This document shows positions 1 to 11,743 of a stretch of 64,000 bases of DNA, in pieces. Source of the DNA: Bos javanicus (lineage: Eukaryota > Chordata > Mammalia > Artiodactyla > Bovidae); NCBI RefSeq assembly GCF_032452875.1, contig NC_083878.1, forward strand, positions 38,517,878 through 38,581,877, written 5' to 3'. Made by a program: the position numbers and the translations under genes. The notes below the pieces were generated by a model. The model saw nothing but the letters and a program-made list of their open reading frames with translations. It did not search any database and was not told the origin of the DNA. Every line of letters starts with the position of its first letter. The stretch's first letter is position 1.

Positions 1-333
1 TTTCCTTTCTCCCTAGAAGGTTTAACACTTACAATGATTGTAAAGCAACAGCAAGAGTAAAGAAGTAGTTTTTCTTCCTTTTACTGGACACCATTAGAAA
101 AAGATCATAAATGGAAATACCGTACATTGATGAGGAAGATGGGATAGTTGTAGGTGAACCCAAGACAGGGTATTCCCACAACGGCAGTGGGGAGGATTCT
201 GAAAGGAGATCACAACAAATAGTTTGCTGCTTAGCCCACCTTACTGACTTGCTGTGACAAGCATTTAAAACTAAAAAGGAGGAAACTGGTAGAAAGTGGT
301 TTTGGTAACAAAACTATGCAAATGTGGCTAGAC
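1..333. other. Unique non-coding sequence
   Basis: AT-rich single-copy-looking DNA with no repeat family or coding frame that I recognise. It ends at the BovB target-site duplication. Confidence 0.5.
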
Positions 334-340
334 AGTCCAT

Positions 341-2450
341 CAGTTCAGTTCAGTTCATTTCAGTTGCTCAGTCATGTCCGACTCTTTGCGACCTCATGAA
401 TTACAGCACACCAGGCCTCCCTGTCCATCACCAACTCCCAGAGTTCACTCAGACTCACGTCCATCGAGTCAGTGATGCCATCCAGTCATCTCATCCTCTG
501 TCATCCCCTTCTCCTCCTGCCCCCAATCCCTCCCAGCATTAGAGTTCTTTTCCAATGAGTCAACTCTTCACATGAGGTGGCCAAAGTACTGGAGTTTCAG
601 CTTTAGCATCATTCCTTCCAAAGAAATCCCAGGGCTGATCTCCTTCAGAATGGACTGGTTGGATCTCCTGGCAGTCCAAGGGACTCTCAAGAGTCTTCTC
701 CAACACCACAGTTCAAAAGCATCAATTCTTCGGCGCTCAGCCTTCTTCACAGTCCAACTCTCACATTCATACAGGAAAAACCATAGCCTTGACTAGATGA
801 ACCTTTGTTGGCAAAGTAATGTCTCTGCTTTTGAATATGCTATCTAGGTTGGTCATAACTTTCCTTCCAAGGAGTAAGTGTCTTTTAATTTCATGGCTGC
901 AGTCACCATCTGCAGTGATTTTGGAGCCCAGAAAAATAAAGTCTGACACTGTTTCCACTGTTTCCCCATCTATTTGCCATGAGTGATGGGACCAGATGCC
1001 ATGATCTTTGTTTTCTGAATGTTGAGCTTTAAGCCAACTTTTTCACTCTTCTCTTTCACTTTCATCAAGAGGCTTTTTAGTTCCTCTTCACTTTCTGCCA
1101 TAAGGGTGGTGTCATCTGCATATCTGAGGTTATTCATATTTCTCCCGGCAATCTTGATTCCAGCTTGTGCTTCTTCCAGCCCAGCATTTCTCATGATGTA
1201 CTCTGCATATAAGTTAAATAAGCAGGGTGACAATATACAGCCTTGACGTACTCTTTTTCCTATTTGGAACCAGTCTGTTGTTCCATGTCCAGTTCTAACT
1301 GTTGCTTCCTGACCTGCATACAGATTTCTCAAGAGGCAGGTCAGGTGGTCTGGTATTCCCATCTCTTTCAGAATTTTCCACAGTTTATTGTGATCCACAT
1401 AGTCAAAGGCTTTGGTATAGTCAATAAAGCAGAAATAAATGTTTTTCTGGACCTCTCTTGCTTTTTCGATGATCCAGCAGATGTTGGCAATTTGGTCTCT
1501 GGTTCCTCTGCCTTTTCTAAAACTAGCTTGAACAACTGGAAGTTAATGGTTCACATATTGCTGAAACCTGGCTTGGAGAATTTTGAGCATTACTTTACTA
1601 GCATGTGAGATGAGTGCGATTGTGTGGTAGTTTGAGCATTCTTTGGCATTGCCTTTCTTTGGGATTGGAATGAAAACTGATCTTTTCCAGTCCTGTGGCC
1701 ACTGCTGAGTTTTCCAAATTTGCTGGCATATTGAGTGCAGCACTTTCACAGCATCATCTTTCAGGATTTGAAATAACTCAACTGGAATTCCATCACCTTC
1801 ACTAGCTTGTTCGTAGTGATGCTTTCTAAGGCTCACTTGACTTCACATTCCAGGATGTCTGGCTCTAGGTCAGTGATCACACCATCGTGATTATCTGGGT
1901 CATGAAGATCTTTTTTGTACAGTTCTTCTGTGTATTCTTGCCATCTCTTCTTAATATCTTCTGCTTCTGTTAGGTCCATACCATTCCTGTCCTTTATCGA
2001 GCCCATCTTTGCATGAAATGTTCCCTTGGTATCTCTAATTTTCTTGAAGAGATCTCTAGTCTTTCCCATTCTGTTGTTTTCCTCTATTTCTTTGCATTGA
2101 TCACTGAAGAAGGCTTTCTTATCTCTCCTTGCTATTCTTTGGAACTCTGCATTCAGATGTTTATATGTTTCCTTTTCTCCTTTGCTTTTCCCTTCTCTTC
2201 TTTTCACAGCTATTTGTAAGGCCTCCCCAGACAGCCATTTTGCTTTTTTGCATTTCTTTTCCATGGGGATGGTCTTGATCCCTGTCTCCTATACAGTGTC
2301 ACGAACCTCATTCCATAGTTCATCAGGCACTCTATGTATCAGATCTAGTCCCTTCAATCTATTTCTCACTTGCACTGTATAATCATAAGGGATTTGATTT
2401 AAGTCATACCTGAATGGTCTAGTGGTTTTCCCTACTTTCCCTACTTTTTT
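341..2450 (-). mobile_element. BovB LINE, 5'-truncated
   Basis: Non-LTR retrotransposon lying antisense. Its 3' end, with the typical repeated ACTGAA tail, is at 341; the 5' truncation is near 2450. It is about 2.1 kb, against roughly 3.2 kb for a full BovB. The 7-mer AGTCCAT stands directly outside both ends (334-340 and 2451-2457), so this is one target-primed insertion. BovB supplies the reverse transcriptase thought to mobilise the Bov-A SINEs found across this window. Confidence 0.95.
348..2264 (-). pseudogene. BovB ORF2 reverse-transcriptase remnant
   Basis: The minus-strand frames encode, in order, the linker before the reverse transcriptase (2264-1833), fingers and palm with the QDWKRSVFIPIPKKGN block (about 1680-1620), the catalytic YADD box (codons at 1122-1111), and the C-terminal region with the KKAE..RIDAFELWCWRR block (about 750-690). 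The frame is broken several times. A stop replaces a tryptophan codon just after the ILECEVK segment near 1833, and frameshifts lie near 1540, 965 and 760. The endonuclease part is lost with the 5' end. It is therefore a dead copy. The family assignment is firm; the exact number of lesions would need alignment to a consensus. Confidence 0.9.
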
Positions 2451-2457
2451 AGTCCAT

Positions 2458-2721
2458 AGGCTAAGTAAATTGAAAAAAAAAAAAAAGTAGCAGAGTAAAG
2501 TATCAGGATCAAGCTATTTCTAAAGGTATCTATGCATCCTGTTTAGAGATTTAAGGGATATCATCAAAGAAAAGGAGCCTGTAAATCCATAGTAGGATGT
2601 TTCTACAGGTACTTTCAGAAGCATTGCAATGTATGCATTTGTGATTGCAGTTCTATTGGAGATTTTCTGTAGATCTGTATTAGGAAGTAACAAGGAAATT
2701 CCTGTCAGGTCATTGGATGTT
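2458..2721. other. Unique sequence with A14 run
   Basis: Non-repetitive DNA between the BovB and the next SINE. A run of 14 A lies at 2473-2486, just outside the BovB duplication. Nothing else is recognised. Confidence 0.4.
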
Positions 2722-2932
2722 TGCATGCTCAGTCACTTCAGTCGTGTCAGATTCTTTGCAACCTTATGGACTGTTACCTGCCAGCCTCCTCTGGCAGGCA
2801 TGGGGTTTTCCAGGCAAGAATACTGGAGTAGGTTGCCATGCTCCCCTCCAGAGGATCTTCCCAACCCAGGGATCAAACCTGGATTTCCTACATTGCAGGT
2901 GGATTCTTTACTGCTAAGTCACCAGGGAAGCC
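2722..2932 (-). mobile_element. Bov-tA SINE
   Basis: Antisense Bov-tA, a tRNA-Glu-derived head fused to a BovB-derived Bov-A body. The body starts at the left (GCTCAGTCACTTCAGTCGTG) and the tRNA-like head ends at the right (ACCAGGGAAGCC). The RNA polymerase III B-box region lies near 2866-2876. Many substitutions suggest an older copy. Confidence 0.9.
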
Positions 2933-3004
2933 TGGATCTCTTCATATGGTGGCAATTTTAATATTTTCCTGAAAGCCAGTGATTTTTTTTTAAATATCTT
3001 GTTT

Positions 3005-3192
3005 GTGTGCTCAGTTACTCAGTTGTGTCTGACTCTCCAACACCATGGACTGTAGCCCACCAGGCTCCTCTGTCCATGGAATTTTCCAGGCAAGAATACT
3101 GGAGTGGGTTGCCATTTCCTTCTCTAGGGGATCTTCCCAGCCCGGGGATCAAATTTGTGTCTCCTGCATTGGCAAGTGAATTCTTTACCAGG
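3005..3192 (-). mobile_element. Bov-tA SINE, head truncated
   Basis: Antisense Bov-tA body and most of the head. The last ~18 bp of the tRNA-like head (GAGCCACCAGGGAAGCC) are missing where it meets the CHR-2 element. Confidence 0.85.
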
Positions 3193-3196
3193 GGTC

Positions 3197-3533
3197 CTTT
3201 ATTATTTTTTAATTAATTTATTAATTTTATTTATTAGTTTGTACTGGGTCTTCATTGCTGCAATTGGGCTTTCTCTAGTTGCAGCAAATGGGGGCTGCTC
3301 TTGGTTGTGGAACACGGCTTCTCATTGCATGGCTTCTCCTGTTGCAGAGCACAGGCTCTAGGGCATGCGGGCTCAGTAGTTGTGGCTCATAGGCACCAGA
3401 TCACAGGCTCAGTAGCTATGGCGCATGGACCTAGCTGTCCTGAGGCATGTGGGACCCTCCCACACCAAGGATTGAACATATGTTTCCTGCATTGTCAGGC
3501 AGATTCCTAACCACTGGACCACCAGGGAAGTCC
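3197..3533 (-). mobile_element. CHR-2 type SINE (cetartiodactyl)
   Basis: Antisense tRNA-derived SINE shared by whales, hippos and ruminants. It has the characteristic GGGTCTTCATTGCTGC start, repeated CTCAGTAGTTGTGGCTC-like modules, and the tRNA-like end ACTGGACCACCAGGGAAGTCC at 3513-3533. It is older than the adjoining Bov-tA, and the two abut head-to-tail. Confidence 0.85.
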
Positions 3534-3654
3534 ACGGCCAGCAATATTTACTCAAAGCTGGAATTGTTTATATACCTCCTGAAAACTTGGAGGGATTCTC
3601 TTTCTTACTACAAGCTTGATTTTAGAACATAGCACAAGGCATTGGGAAGCACAC

Positions 3655-3860
3655 AAGCTTTGACTGAGGAAGAACTGGACATGATTCCTGGTTCTACCAC
3701 TTACTAGCTGTGGGCTTTAAAGGCAAATTATTTTGTGTCTTTGAGCCTTGGTTTCTGCATTTAATACTTGTGCATGAGATTTTTAGAGCCAAATGTGATA
3801 ATATCTGTGAAAATGTCTACCAAGTACAGAATCTGATACCTATATACTCAATTAACTCTA
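3655..3860 (+). mobile_element. MIR SINE
   Basis: Ancient mammalian MIR in sense. The TGGTTCTACCACTTACTAGC core at 3691-3710 matches the MIR core, followed by a TTGAGCCT..GTTTCTGCATTTAA segment. Confidence 0.75.
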
Positions 3861-6149
3861 GTTTTATTTTGTTTAATTTTACTACCAGGTGTTTTGGTTA
3901 ACAATTATTTCTTCTATTCTCTTTTAAAATGTCTAACCTTTAGAGTTTAGAAAAGATACTAAAATTCCACTCTTATTTTTTATGCTTGTGTTGTCTTTGT
4001 TATTTTCCTTCTTCTTAGAAGGTACATATCTGCTTCTGTACCTTGCTTAAGTTACTGATTTATTACTGGTGTACCAGAGTAGACTAGGGTAGACTAGGGT
4101 ACTAGGTCAGGAGGTGTTTCTATTTCTACATTGAGGGGCTTCTGAGTTAACATGATGTTTGTAGTTTCTTAAGACCCCATGGTATCTAGAGTTGATATAA
4201 GCTATATTTATAATTCAATTTTCTCTTCTTTATGGACATGAACACACTATCATATGAGACATACTGTTTAGAAATCTAGTCCTCATTCAGCTTTCAAGTC
4301 TAAATTCTGAAACATTCCTGATCTTTGGGCACTCTGGTTCACACTGAAACTGGAGTAATATTAATTTTGTCACATTTGAGTGTCTTTTGCAATCCCCCTT
4401 TTAGAAATTTATTCAAAATAATGAAGAAAATCTATTAAAAAACAACAACAACAACAACTGAAAAGCTGCTGCTGGGTGAGAGGACTTGTAAGAACCCATT
4501 CAGTATGATTCTCTTCTATGACCCAATTTCCTGGCAGTTGTGGTGACCACCTGAAGTTTCCCCACATGAATTTCCTCTCTTTGATTTCTGGGCAGGAGTC
4601 ACTCTCCAAGCAATAACCTTTTTCAGGTCTGCTTCCTTTTTACCTTGTCTTCTTACTCTTTCTGGAATTGGAACTCTGAATCCCCCAAGGTTTGAAGGAT
4701 AGCCAAACATTATTTATTATTTTTGTAGCCTTGTAGGCATTCAGAAAATGTTTGGCTTCAAATTGGTTTCAATAAAATAGTTGGCTGGAGTTACAAATGA
4801 GCATTTTGGCTGGAATTTTGTTAAATACCAGTTTGAAGCTGAATTTTGGTAAAGCTGCCCTGAATACATCTATCTTTGTCAATGGATTTGTTTGTTTATT
4901 AAGTGCATACTTTCTGGATTTTTGTGGGAAGAGAAGGTCAGACAGCGGAGCATGAGGATTAGAAGTGATTACGAATAGAGAAAGGGATTCATGGAGAATG
5001 GTGTCTAGAGATAAGGCGTTACGAGAAGGAAGTCTGAGTCATACTGTGCATAAGTGGGTGTCCAGCCCAAGGCTGAAGCCAGAACTGCCATTGAGCTGAG
5101 CTTCCCATTGGCATGTTTTCCACATTCTGAATGGTGGAGACATTCTTGAATAGGTAGTCACAATTAACGACAAAGCAGTAGTGTAATTGATGTAAAAGAT
5201 GGCTCCCGTTAACAAAGGTTTTTCCTTCTCTAGTTCAGACTTCTATAAAGGTTTAAAAAGAAGCCAGCTGTACTTCAAGGGACACAATATATTTTTCATA
5301 ACTGCAGCCAAGCAGATGAATAAATAATCTCTTCAAGGAAAGCCATTAGCAGATTGGATAATGATATTGACATGAGTAATTGGAGAGAAATAAATGAAGT
5401 AATTGCTTTAAGAATAGCCGTTAGAGATTGCCTATGTATAGTTGGATTTTAACCCTTAAGACTTGGCATATGCCACTTGCCCTTTTTTAAAGAAGAAAGA
5501 ATTTTGGAAGGTCCTCTTTCTGGAGGCCAGAGAAACAGCAATAACTAGCTTCAGTGACAGGAGACACTGATAATGGTTCAACAGGACTCTAGTCATAGTG
5601 GCTGAATCAGCTTAAACTTGCCTCATTTTGTAGAGTACACCTGCAATATACGAAGGAGGGAAGTTTATCCCTGAACTTTTTAGGAGAGATTGTCTAGAAT
5701 CCCAGACCTCTGAAGATTCTTGCAACAGAGAAGAAACTTTAGTCTCTAAATTGGTCACAGTTTCCTAAGATGATGCTTGGTTTGGGATGATAGAGGAGAT
5801 GCTGAAAGCAATAAGCACAGAGGAGTGGGAGATGACTGGGTACCTGAAGCTTGGAAAGTTTTAGGTCTCAATGACAAAATGGTGGGCAAAGTTGGAACAG
5901 AGTTGACTCCCCCACTGTCTGTTCTTTAAAGGCTGGTTTGAGATTTCTTTCCACAGAGCCTGATTGGGGTCCAAGGGCTTCCTATTGAGGGTTTGGGTGT
6001 CATGACATAATCTCACAGGATGCATGTCCTGCAGGAAGGTGGTTATTTCAGAAGCAAATGCATCCCCATGATCATTTTAATTGGCTAATGACCCAGGAAA
6101 ATGGTGTGACTCCTAGAAAACTGAGCTTTTAAATTTTGAAGTGGAATCC
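3861..6149. other. Unique sequence, no gene seen
   Basis: About 2.3 kb of AT-rich DNA without a long reading frame or clear repeat. It holds a doubled AGACTAGGGT at about 4080-4100 and a short (AAC)n tract at 4438-4458. Confidence 0.5.
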
Positions 6150-6250
6150 CATTATCTGTTTCATAGGATTGCTAGGGGCTTAAATAAGACTATTTATATA
6201 AAGTGCCTAACAACAGCTACTATAGAACACTTAATGATAGCTGCTATTTT
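6150..6250 (+). mobile_element. MIR SINE 3' part
   Basis: Diverged MIR 3' half: a TTCATAGGATTGCTAGGGGC segment followed by AAAGTGCCTAACA at about 6200. No duplication is visible. Confidence 0.6.
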
Positions 6251-6304
6251 TTTGTTCCCTCAGCACTGCAATAATTTTCACAGGTTAAGAAATTTTGTAT
6301 CTAT

Positions 6305-6450
6305 ATGAGATGACAGATGTTCACTAAATTTATTGTGGTAATCATTTCATGATGTATATAATACATAACTCAAATCGTTATACTGTACACCTTAAATTTA
6401 TGCTGTACAGTATGTCAATTATAACTCAATGAAACTGAAAGAAAAAAGAA
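6305..6450 (+). mobile_element. L1M 3' end fragment
   Basis: Sense L1 3' terminus: TGTACACCTTAAATTTATGC at 6384-6403 then TATGTCAATTATAACTCAAT and an A-rich tail, typical of older mammalian L1 3' UTRs. Confidence 0.75.
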
Positions 6451-7179
6451 TTTGAGTTGACTTTATTGTCATAACAGATAAAAAACAACCTTAGCTAATC
6501 ATACTACTATTAATAACCATAACAGAAGCTGCCATTTACTAGCCTAGACTTACACTAATACGTATTTTATGTTGATTACAACCCTATCTGGAAGGTATCT
6601 ATAGAAGTCAAGCTAAACATGAGAGAATGTACAATAGCAGTAATTTTCTATGGAGTTGCAAGGAAACAGGGACTTGTTTTCTGGAAATACAGGTTCCAGA
6701 GGTACAGTGAGAAAAGGAGAAAGAGGGAAAGTTTAGTCATTTTCTAGTCAGATGCACCCCTCTTAAAGAGGAGCTTGAGAAAGCCACTGAGCCAGCACTT
6801 GGAAAATGAGATTTGGAGGTTTGTGGGCAGCCACCAAGGTGGCTACAGATAGTACTGAGAGGAAAAAATGAAGAAGACATTTTTACACTGTTTCTGAGAT
6901 ATTAAGAAAAAATCAGGATCAGAATATAGGGGCTCAGTCTACAGAAGAAAGCCCATGGGAAAAAAAAGTCTGAAGGGAGAATATCTAATGGGAGGGCGAC
7001 CCTATAAACAACCTCTTAGAATTGAGGTTGGAGCATGAAGGTCCCTAGGCTAAGAACTGAGGCTTGCAGGAGAGGGAAACTAAGTACCGCCTCATGGAAT
7101 CAGATGTTCTGATTGTGGGCATGCAGGTGTTTGAGGGAGGGGATATCAGGACTCTTCATACATACACTTGTGTGAATAA
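6451..7179. other. Unique purine-rich sequence
   Basis: No coding frame or repeat recognised. The interval around 6,660-7,100 is purine-rich. Confidence 0.4.
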
Positions 7180-7330
7180 GCTATTTTACTGAGGCAAATA
7201 CACTTACAGAAAAGTGCACATATCATTGTTGTACAGCTTGATGAATTATCACAGAGGGAACACACCCATGGAACTACCACCCAGGTCAAGAAAGAGAACA
7301 TTACCATCTTTACAAACATTGTCTACTCAT
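7180..7330 (-). mobile_element. L1M 3' UTR fragment
   Basis: TTGATGAATTATCACAGAGG followed by ACCACCCAGGTCAAGAAAGA matches the 3' UTR of old mammalian L1 read antisense. Confidence 0.6.
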
Positions 7331-7590
7331 GGTTTTTAACATGCTTAGTTTCTTAAATGAATTTGTATCCTTTTATGTATATATTTAAAGTCAAATGTGG
7401 TCAGTTAAAATGTTTCACATATCAAATGAGAAAAAAGGGCTTGTACTAAAAATGAGTTCAGGAAAACACTTTTTTTAGATCCATAAAATTCCCTAAATGT
7501 GAGATATTAAAATCTGAATAAAATCCCAATTTCAAAATCATAATTAAGTCCTGAAATAAGGGAAACGTTTTTGTGCCCCCAAAACTCATT

Positions 7591-7796
7591 GGAGGTTTAG
7601 TTGCTAAGTTGTGTCTGACTCTTGGGAGCCCATGGACTGTAGCCTGCCAGGATCCTCTGTCTATGGGACTCTCCAGGCAAGAATACTGGAGTGGGTTGCC
7701 ATTTCCTTCTCCAGGGAATCTTTCCTACCCAGGAATTGAACCCAGGTCTCCTACATTGCACACAGATTTTTTACCAGCTTAGCTACAAGGGAAGCC
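7591..7796 (-). mobile_element. Bov-tA SINE with 14-bp TSD
   Basis: Antisense Bov-tA. The direct repeat CCCCAAAACTCATT flanks it exactly (7577-7590 and 7797-7810). The complete head and body are present. Confidence 0.95.
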
Positions 7797-7810
7797 CCCC
7801 AAAACTCATT

Positions 7811-8690
7811 AGGGCATTGAAAATTGGGTTTCAAAGGGGAGTTCGTACTAAAAAAGAAATGCCTGGTCATTTTTGCTTAAAGCCTTCAAGAACATACAGC
7901 ATTCAGCACTGTTCCAAGCACATGGCGTGCTCAGCAAATATTTGTCAATAATGATAATGATGATAAGTTACCTTTTTCATATAACACACAGTGATCCCTG
8001 GTTCTCCTAAACAATAACCTGTGCAAAGAAACATGACTTTTAGTTCTTTGGAAGCTCCTGTTTGGAGCCTCAGGGGAACGAATAATCTGTGTGAACTAGT
8101 GATGATGTCATTTCACAGACCAGTTGAAATGACTTTGCTGTTTACCGGAACTCTTCCCCACAACCAAACACAGCTCTGAGTTTTGTAGAGATGAGGCAGA
8201 GGATAGAAGGAGGGAAACAAAATAAGAAGTGAGACAATGAGGAACAGAAGTATACAAAGAGAGAGCTAATGCTGAGTTAAAGCTACACTGGAAAGGTCTC
8301 TTTGTTGTTTTCTTTTGCTTCAAGGAAGTAATATTACAACTTAGCATAGCAATTAACCATACCTCTGATTAGATCACATTTCATTATGTGCCATATTTAT
8401 TTTGGTAGGTAATCAATTATGAGCTGAAGGAGGTTCTCCATGGCAGCCACCATGGTGGGTTACTACCAAGAGAGAAAATTGAAAGCCATTTTCAAGTGGA
8501 AAAGATATTTTTTGCACATTGTAATATCCTTACTGGGTCCTTCAGTTGAAACTTCATAGAAGACCGAGTTGACAATGTGTGCATTTGACAACGTGTAATG
8601 AATTTGGTCATGTTTACCTGTTTATGAGTGCCAATTCCAGTCTGGTCTTACAAAACCACAAAATTATTTTTGCTGTGCTTGACTCAAGTG
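7811..8690. other. Unique sequence, no gene seen
   Basis: Non-repetitive DNA. A minus-strand frame of 79 codons at 8108-8347 has no recognisable protein signature and is treated as chance. Confidence 0.4.
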
Positions 8691-8888
8691 CATGCTCAGT
8701 CACGTCCAATTCTTTGTGGCCCCATAGACTGTAGTCCACCAGGCTCCTCTGTTCATGGGATTTTCCAGGCACGAATACTGAAGTGGGTTGCCATTTCCTC
8801 CTTTAGGGGATCTTCCTGACCCAGGGATCAAACCCGCATCTTTTGTGCCTCCTGCATTGCAGGCAGATTCTTTACCATGGTGCCATTT
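8691..8888 (-). mobile_element. Bov-tA SINE
   Basis: Antisense Bov-tA with a small insertion (about 10 bp, near 8840) in the anticodon-side region of the head, and a diverged head end. Confidence 0.9.
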
Positions 8889-8993
8889 GATTTGTTTTGG
8901 CTTGATTTTTAGGTTGCCAGCAGAAATTAGGGAAGGATGAGATCTCTTTCATAATGATTTGTGAATCTGATGGCTTGTCATGTCCTCAGCAAT

Positions 8994-9040
8994 AGTATTT
9001 ATTATTATTATAGAAATAGCATTTATTATTATAAAATAGC
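8994..9040. repeat. ATT-rich simple repeat
   Basis: Two short TTATTATTAT blocks separated by AGAAATAGC; the block and its flank are duplicated (AATAG.ATTTATTATTA occurs twice). Confidence 0.7.
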
Positions 9041-9260
9041 ACAATTTTAGCTTTTACCCATTGGCATTAAAGTATAAATAGGTGCACAATTCATAAGAAC
9101 TTTTCTTCCTTGTTAAGGAGTGGATTATAACAGCTTTGATTTTGAGTCAGCCATTTGGCTTACATCACGGATTGAATAATTCCTAGGGCACTTTTATAAG
9201 AATATAGACTGTTTACACAGGAATAAGTGTCATATGATGCAAAGAAAACTGAAGTCTAGT

Positions 9261-9535
9261 TTCAGGTTCACCACTGATCAGTTGTATGATCCGTGGTCAC
9301 TTAACCTCTGGGCCTTAAAATTAGATAGTAGTTTAGATGATGGGCTTTGGGATCCAACAGAACTGGCTCAAAGTGCTTATTAAAATTCTAGGTGCTTCAT
9401 TTTCTCATCTGCACAACAGGACCACTAGAAGGTCAACTTCATATAAGATTGTTAGAGGCGTTAAATGGGACAATGCGTGTAAAATGCCTAGCGTGCAGTC
9501 AGTGCTCAATAAATAATAGATTCAGAGTCAGTAGT
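9261..9535 (+). mobile_element. MIR SINE(s)
   Basis: MIR core at 9270-9330 (ACCACTGATCAGTTGTATGA, GGTCACTTAACCTCTGGGCC) and a MIR 3' half at 9395-9525 (TTCATTTTCTCATCTGCACA, then CAGTGCTCAATAAATAATAG). They may be two copies or one interrupted copy. Confidence 0.75.
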
Positions 9536-9654
9536 CACTATTTTCTTTTCCAGATCTGAAATGTTAAGTTTCTGTGAATGACAGAGCTTCTGAAGTGTCT
9601 GTTTGGATTGTATCCAGTTAGGAATTTCAGATTTGGAAGGGGTGGCACCTTATG

Positions 9655-9873
9655 TGCTCAGTCTCTCTGTTGTGTCTGACTCTTTGCAACCCTTTGTACT
9701 GTATGGTAGCCTGCCAGGCTCCTCTGTCCATGGGATTTTTCAGGCAAGAATAGCGGAGTGGGTTGCCATTTCCTCCTCCAGGGAAATTTTCCTGACTCAG
9801 GGATTGAACCTGTGTTTCCTGTGTCTCCTGAATTGCAGGTGGATTCTTTACAGCTGAGCCATCAGGGCACGCT
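9655..9873 (-). mobile_element. Bov-tA SINE
   Basis: Antisense Bov-tA from GCTCAGTCTCTCTGTTGTGT to GAGCCATCAGGG. The head carries a duplicated TTCCTGTGTCTCCTG segment. Confidence 0.9.
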
Positions 9874-10369
9874 ATAAGCAAGCTTTATTTCTGCATAGGC
9901 CCTCGGGCATTGGTGTATTTTAGTTACACATTGAATGAAAACCTTGACATCATTTGAAAGAAGAGGAAATCTGTTACCCTGTCAGAAGAAGAAAAACTAT
10001 GTGAACTCATTTTGTACAGTCCTTCAAGAGAAGCTGTTTGCTTGCCCTAAAGATGAGTGGCCTTGAGATCACTAGAGTGGGACAAAGGAACATGACTAGG
10101 CCTGATAATCAAAGGAGGATAATCAAAGACATTAGGCCAGTGTCCTTTGGAGGGGATAATTATGGGCAAATCAGTGCTTTCATCAGCATTCTTTCTCTTG
10201 CAGTTTCCACATCGATGATGTGGGGAAGTAGCAAAAGACCAGGCCCTTTCCAAACTTGCCTAATTCACTCCTATATCCTACATCCTATAATGACAACATC
10301 CTACATCTTCTCAGCTCTTTATTCTTAATAAGTAGTTTCCCAGTCAGAGGAGGTAAACATGAAAGAAGA
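9874..10369. other. Unique sequence, no gene seen
   Basis: Opposed short frames (10038-10328 plus, 10047-10253 minus) show no domain and no splice context. I treat them as chance. Confidence 0.4.
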
Positions 10370-10480
10370 TACTTTGTTTTAATGATGAGGAAATTGGACA
10401 CAGAGAGGCCATAAGAGGAGTCAAATATTCATGATCCAGGTTTCTTGACCTGTAGTTCCAACCTTGTTCCTCCCTACTAA
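10370..10480 (-). mobile_element. MIR SINE fragment
   Basis: ATGAGGAAATTGGACACAGA at 10385-10404 followed by GAGGCCATAAGAGGAGTCAA is the antisense MIR core, well diverged. Confidence 0.6.
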
Positions 10481-10519
10481 TTTGTCCCAGATGTACAGTT
10501 GTCCAGATTCAGATAATTT

Positions 10520-10680
10520 CTTTTCTTTCCATGTATGTCTTTCTAAGCCTCAGTATCTTCATTCATAAAATGGCACTGTTCACAATACCTTCCTTACCAG
10601 GTTTATATGAGGACTAAATTAAATAATGTGTATAGAGTGCTTCAGGCTTTAGTTGCTATTAGCTGTTGCTATCAGTAGCT
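10520..10680 (+). mobile_element. MIR SINE
   Basis: AAGCCTCAGTATCTTCATTC, then ATAAAATGGCACTG and a TATAGAGTGCTTCAGGCTT end: the MIR 3' half in sense, about 40 bp from an antisense MIR. Confidence 0.7.
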
Positions 10681-10770
10681 CCCCTTGGGAGGATGCTAAA
10701 TTCCTAGCATCATTTTTTATTTTATACTGCATTGAGCCCCGTGTTTTGAAATATTTTGAATATCAAACTG

Positions 10771-10772
<2 letters not shown>

Positions 10773-10812
<40 letters not shown>
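10773..10812. repeat. (TG)20 microsatellite
   Basis: Uninterrupted TG dinucleotides immediately next to the 3' (tail) end of the following antisense Bov-tA, a common place for microsatellites to grow in ruminants. Confidence 0.95.
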
Positions 10813-10813
<1 letters not shown>

Positions 10814-10815
<2 letters not shown>

Positions 10816-11009
10816 GTTGCTCAGTCATGTCCAACTCTGTGATTGCATGGACTGTAGCCCTCCAGGCTCCTCTGTCATGAATTTCCCAGGCAAGAATACT
10901 GGAGTGGGGTGTCTTTCCCGTCTCCAGGGGATCTTCTTGTCCCAGGGTTCAAACCCGGGTGTCCTGCATTACAGGCAGATTCTTTCTGTCTGAGCCATCA
11001 GGCAAGCCC
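10814..11009 (-). mobile_element. Bov-tA SINE
   Basis: Antisense Bov-tA; body TTGCTCAGTCATGTCCAACT, head ending GAGCCATCAGGCAAGCC at 10992-11008. The tail side carries the TG microsatellite. Confidence 0.92.
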
Positions 11010-11417
11010 TTATTGGTTAATAATATTTTTATTACTATCAATGGCCTTGGATTCCCTAATCAGTAATTGCATCAATACTAAATTGATTTAGCCCCAATAA
11101 AAGCAAAGAACCCTAAATAAGAGCCTCTTCATTCTCATCCAAGGAAATGTACTTCCTTCAGGTTGTTTGAGGTGTCTAAGACATCTTGCTGATCTCCAGC
11201 ACTGTCTTTGCAGATTCTGGGCATAGTTGGGCTCTCACTTTTCAATGAATAAGTCAAACCTTGTTATTATCATCTGAGTGAGTTGGTGTTTTGTGTGTGA
11301 TCTAATTCAATTTTTGAATGTTACCATTTTTCCATCTTATCATGAGAAATTGTTGTGGTCCAGAAATAATAAGAATGAATTCAGTATGAATGAAACTGAA
11401 GATAAATTTTTAACATG
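11010..11417. other. Unique sequence, no gene seen
   Basis: Non-coding, no repeat recognised. Confidence 0.4.
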
Positions 11418-11743
11418 TTGTGCTTAGTCACTAGGTCATGTCTGACTCTTTGAGACCCCATGGACTATAGCCTGCCAGGCTCCTCTGTCCATGGGGATTC
11501 TCCAGGCAAGAATACTGGAGTGGGTTGCCATGCCCTCCTCCAGGGGGTCTTCCCAACCTAGGGATAGAACTCGGGTCTCCTGCATTGCAGGCAGATTCTT
11601 CACTGTCTGAGCCACAAGGGAGGCCCAGGAATATGGGAGTGGTTAGCCTGTCCCTTCTCCAGGAGATCTTCCTGATCCAGGAATTGAACTGGGGTCTCCT
11701 GCATTGCATGTAGATTCTTTACCAGTTGAGCTACCAGGGAAGC
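11418..11743 (-). mobile_element. Bov-tA2 SINE (two heads)
   Basis: Antisense. A normal Bov-A body plus head (11418-11627) is followed by a second tRNA-like head (11628-11743) joined through AGGAATATGGGAGTGGTTAG. This duplicated-head layout is that of the Bov-tA2 subfamily. Confidence 0.85.

Noticed and set aside
324..2382. Plus-strand frames such as 1243-1608 and 2182-2382
   Set aside because: They are the opposite strand of the antisense BovB reverse transcriptase and have no family of their own.
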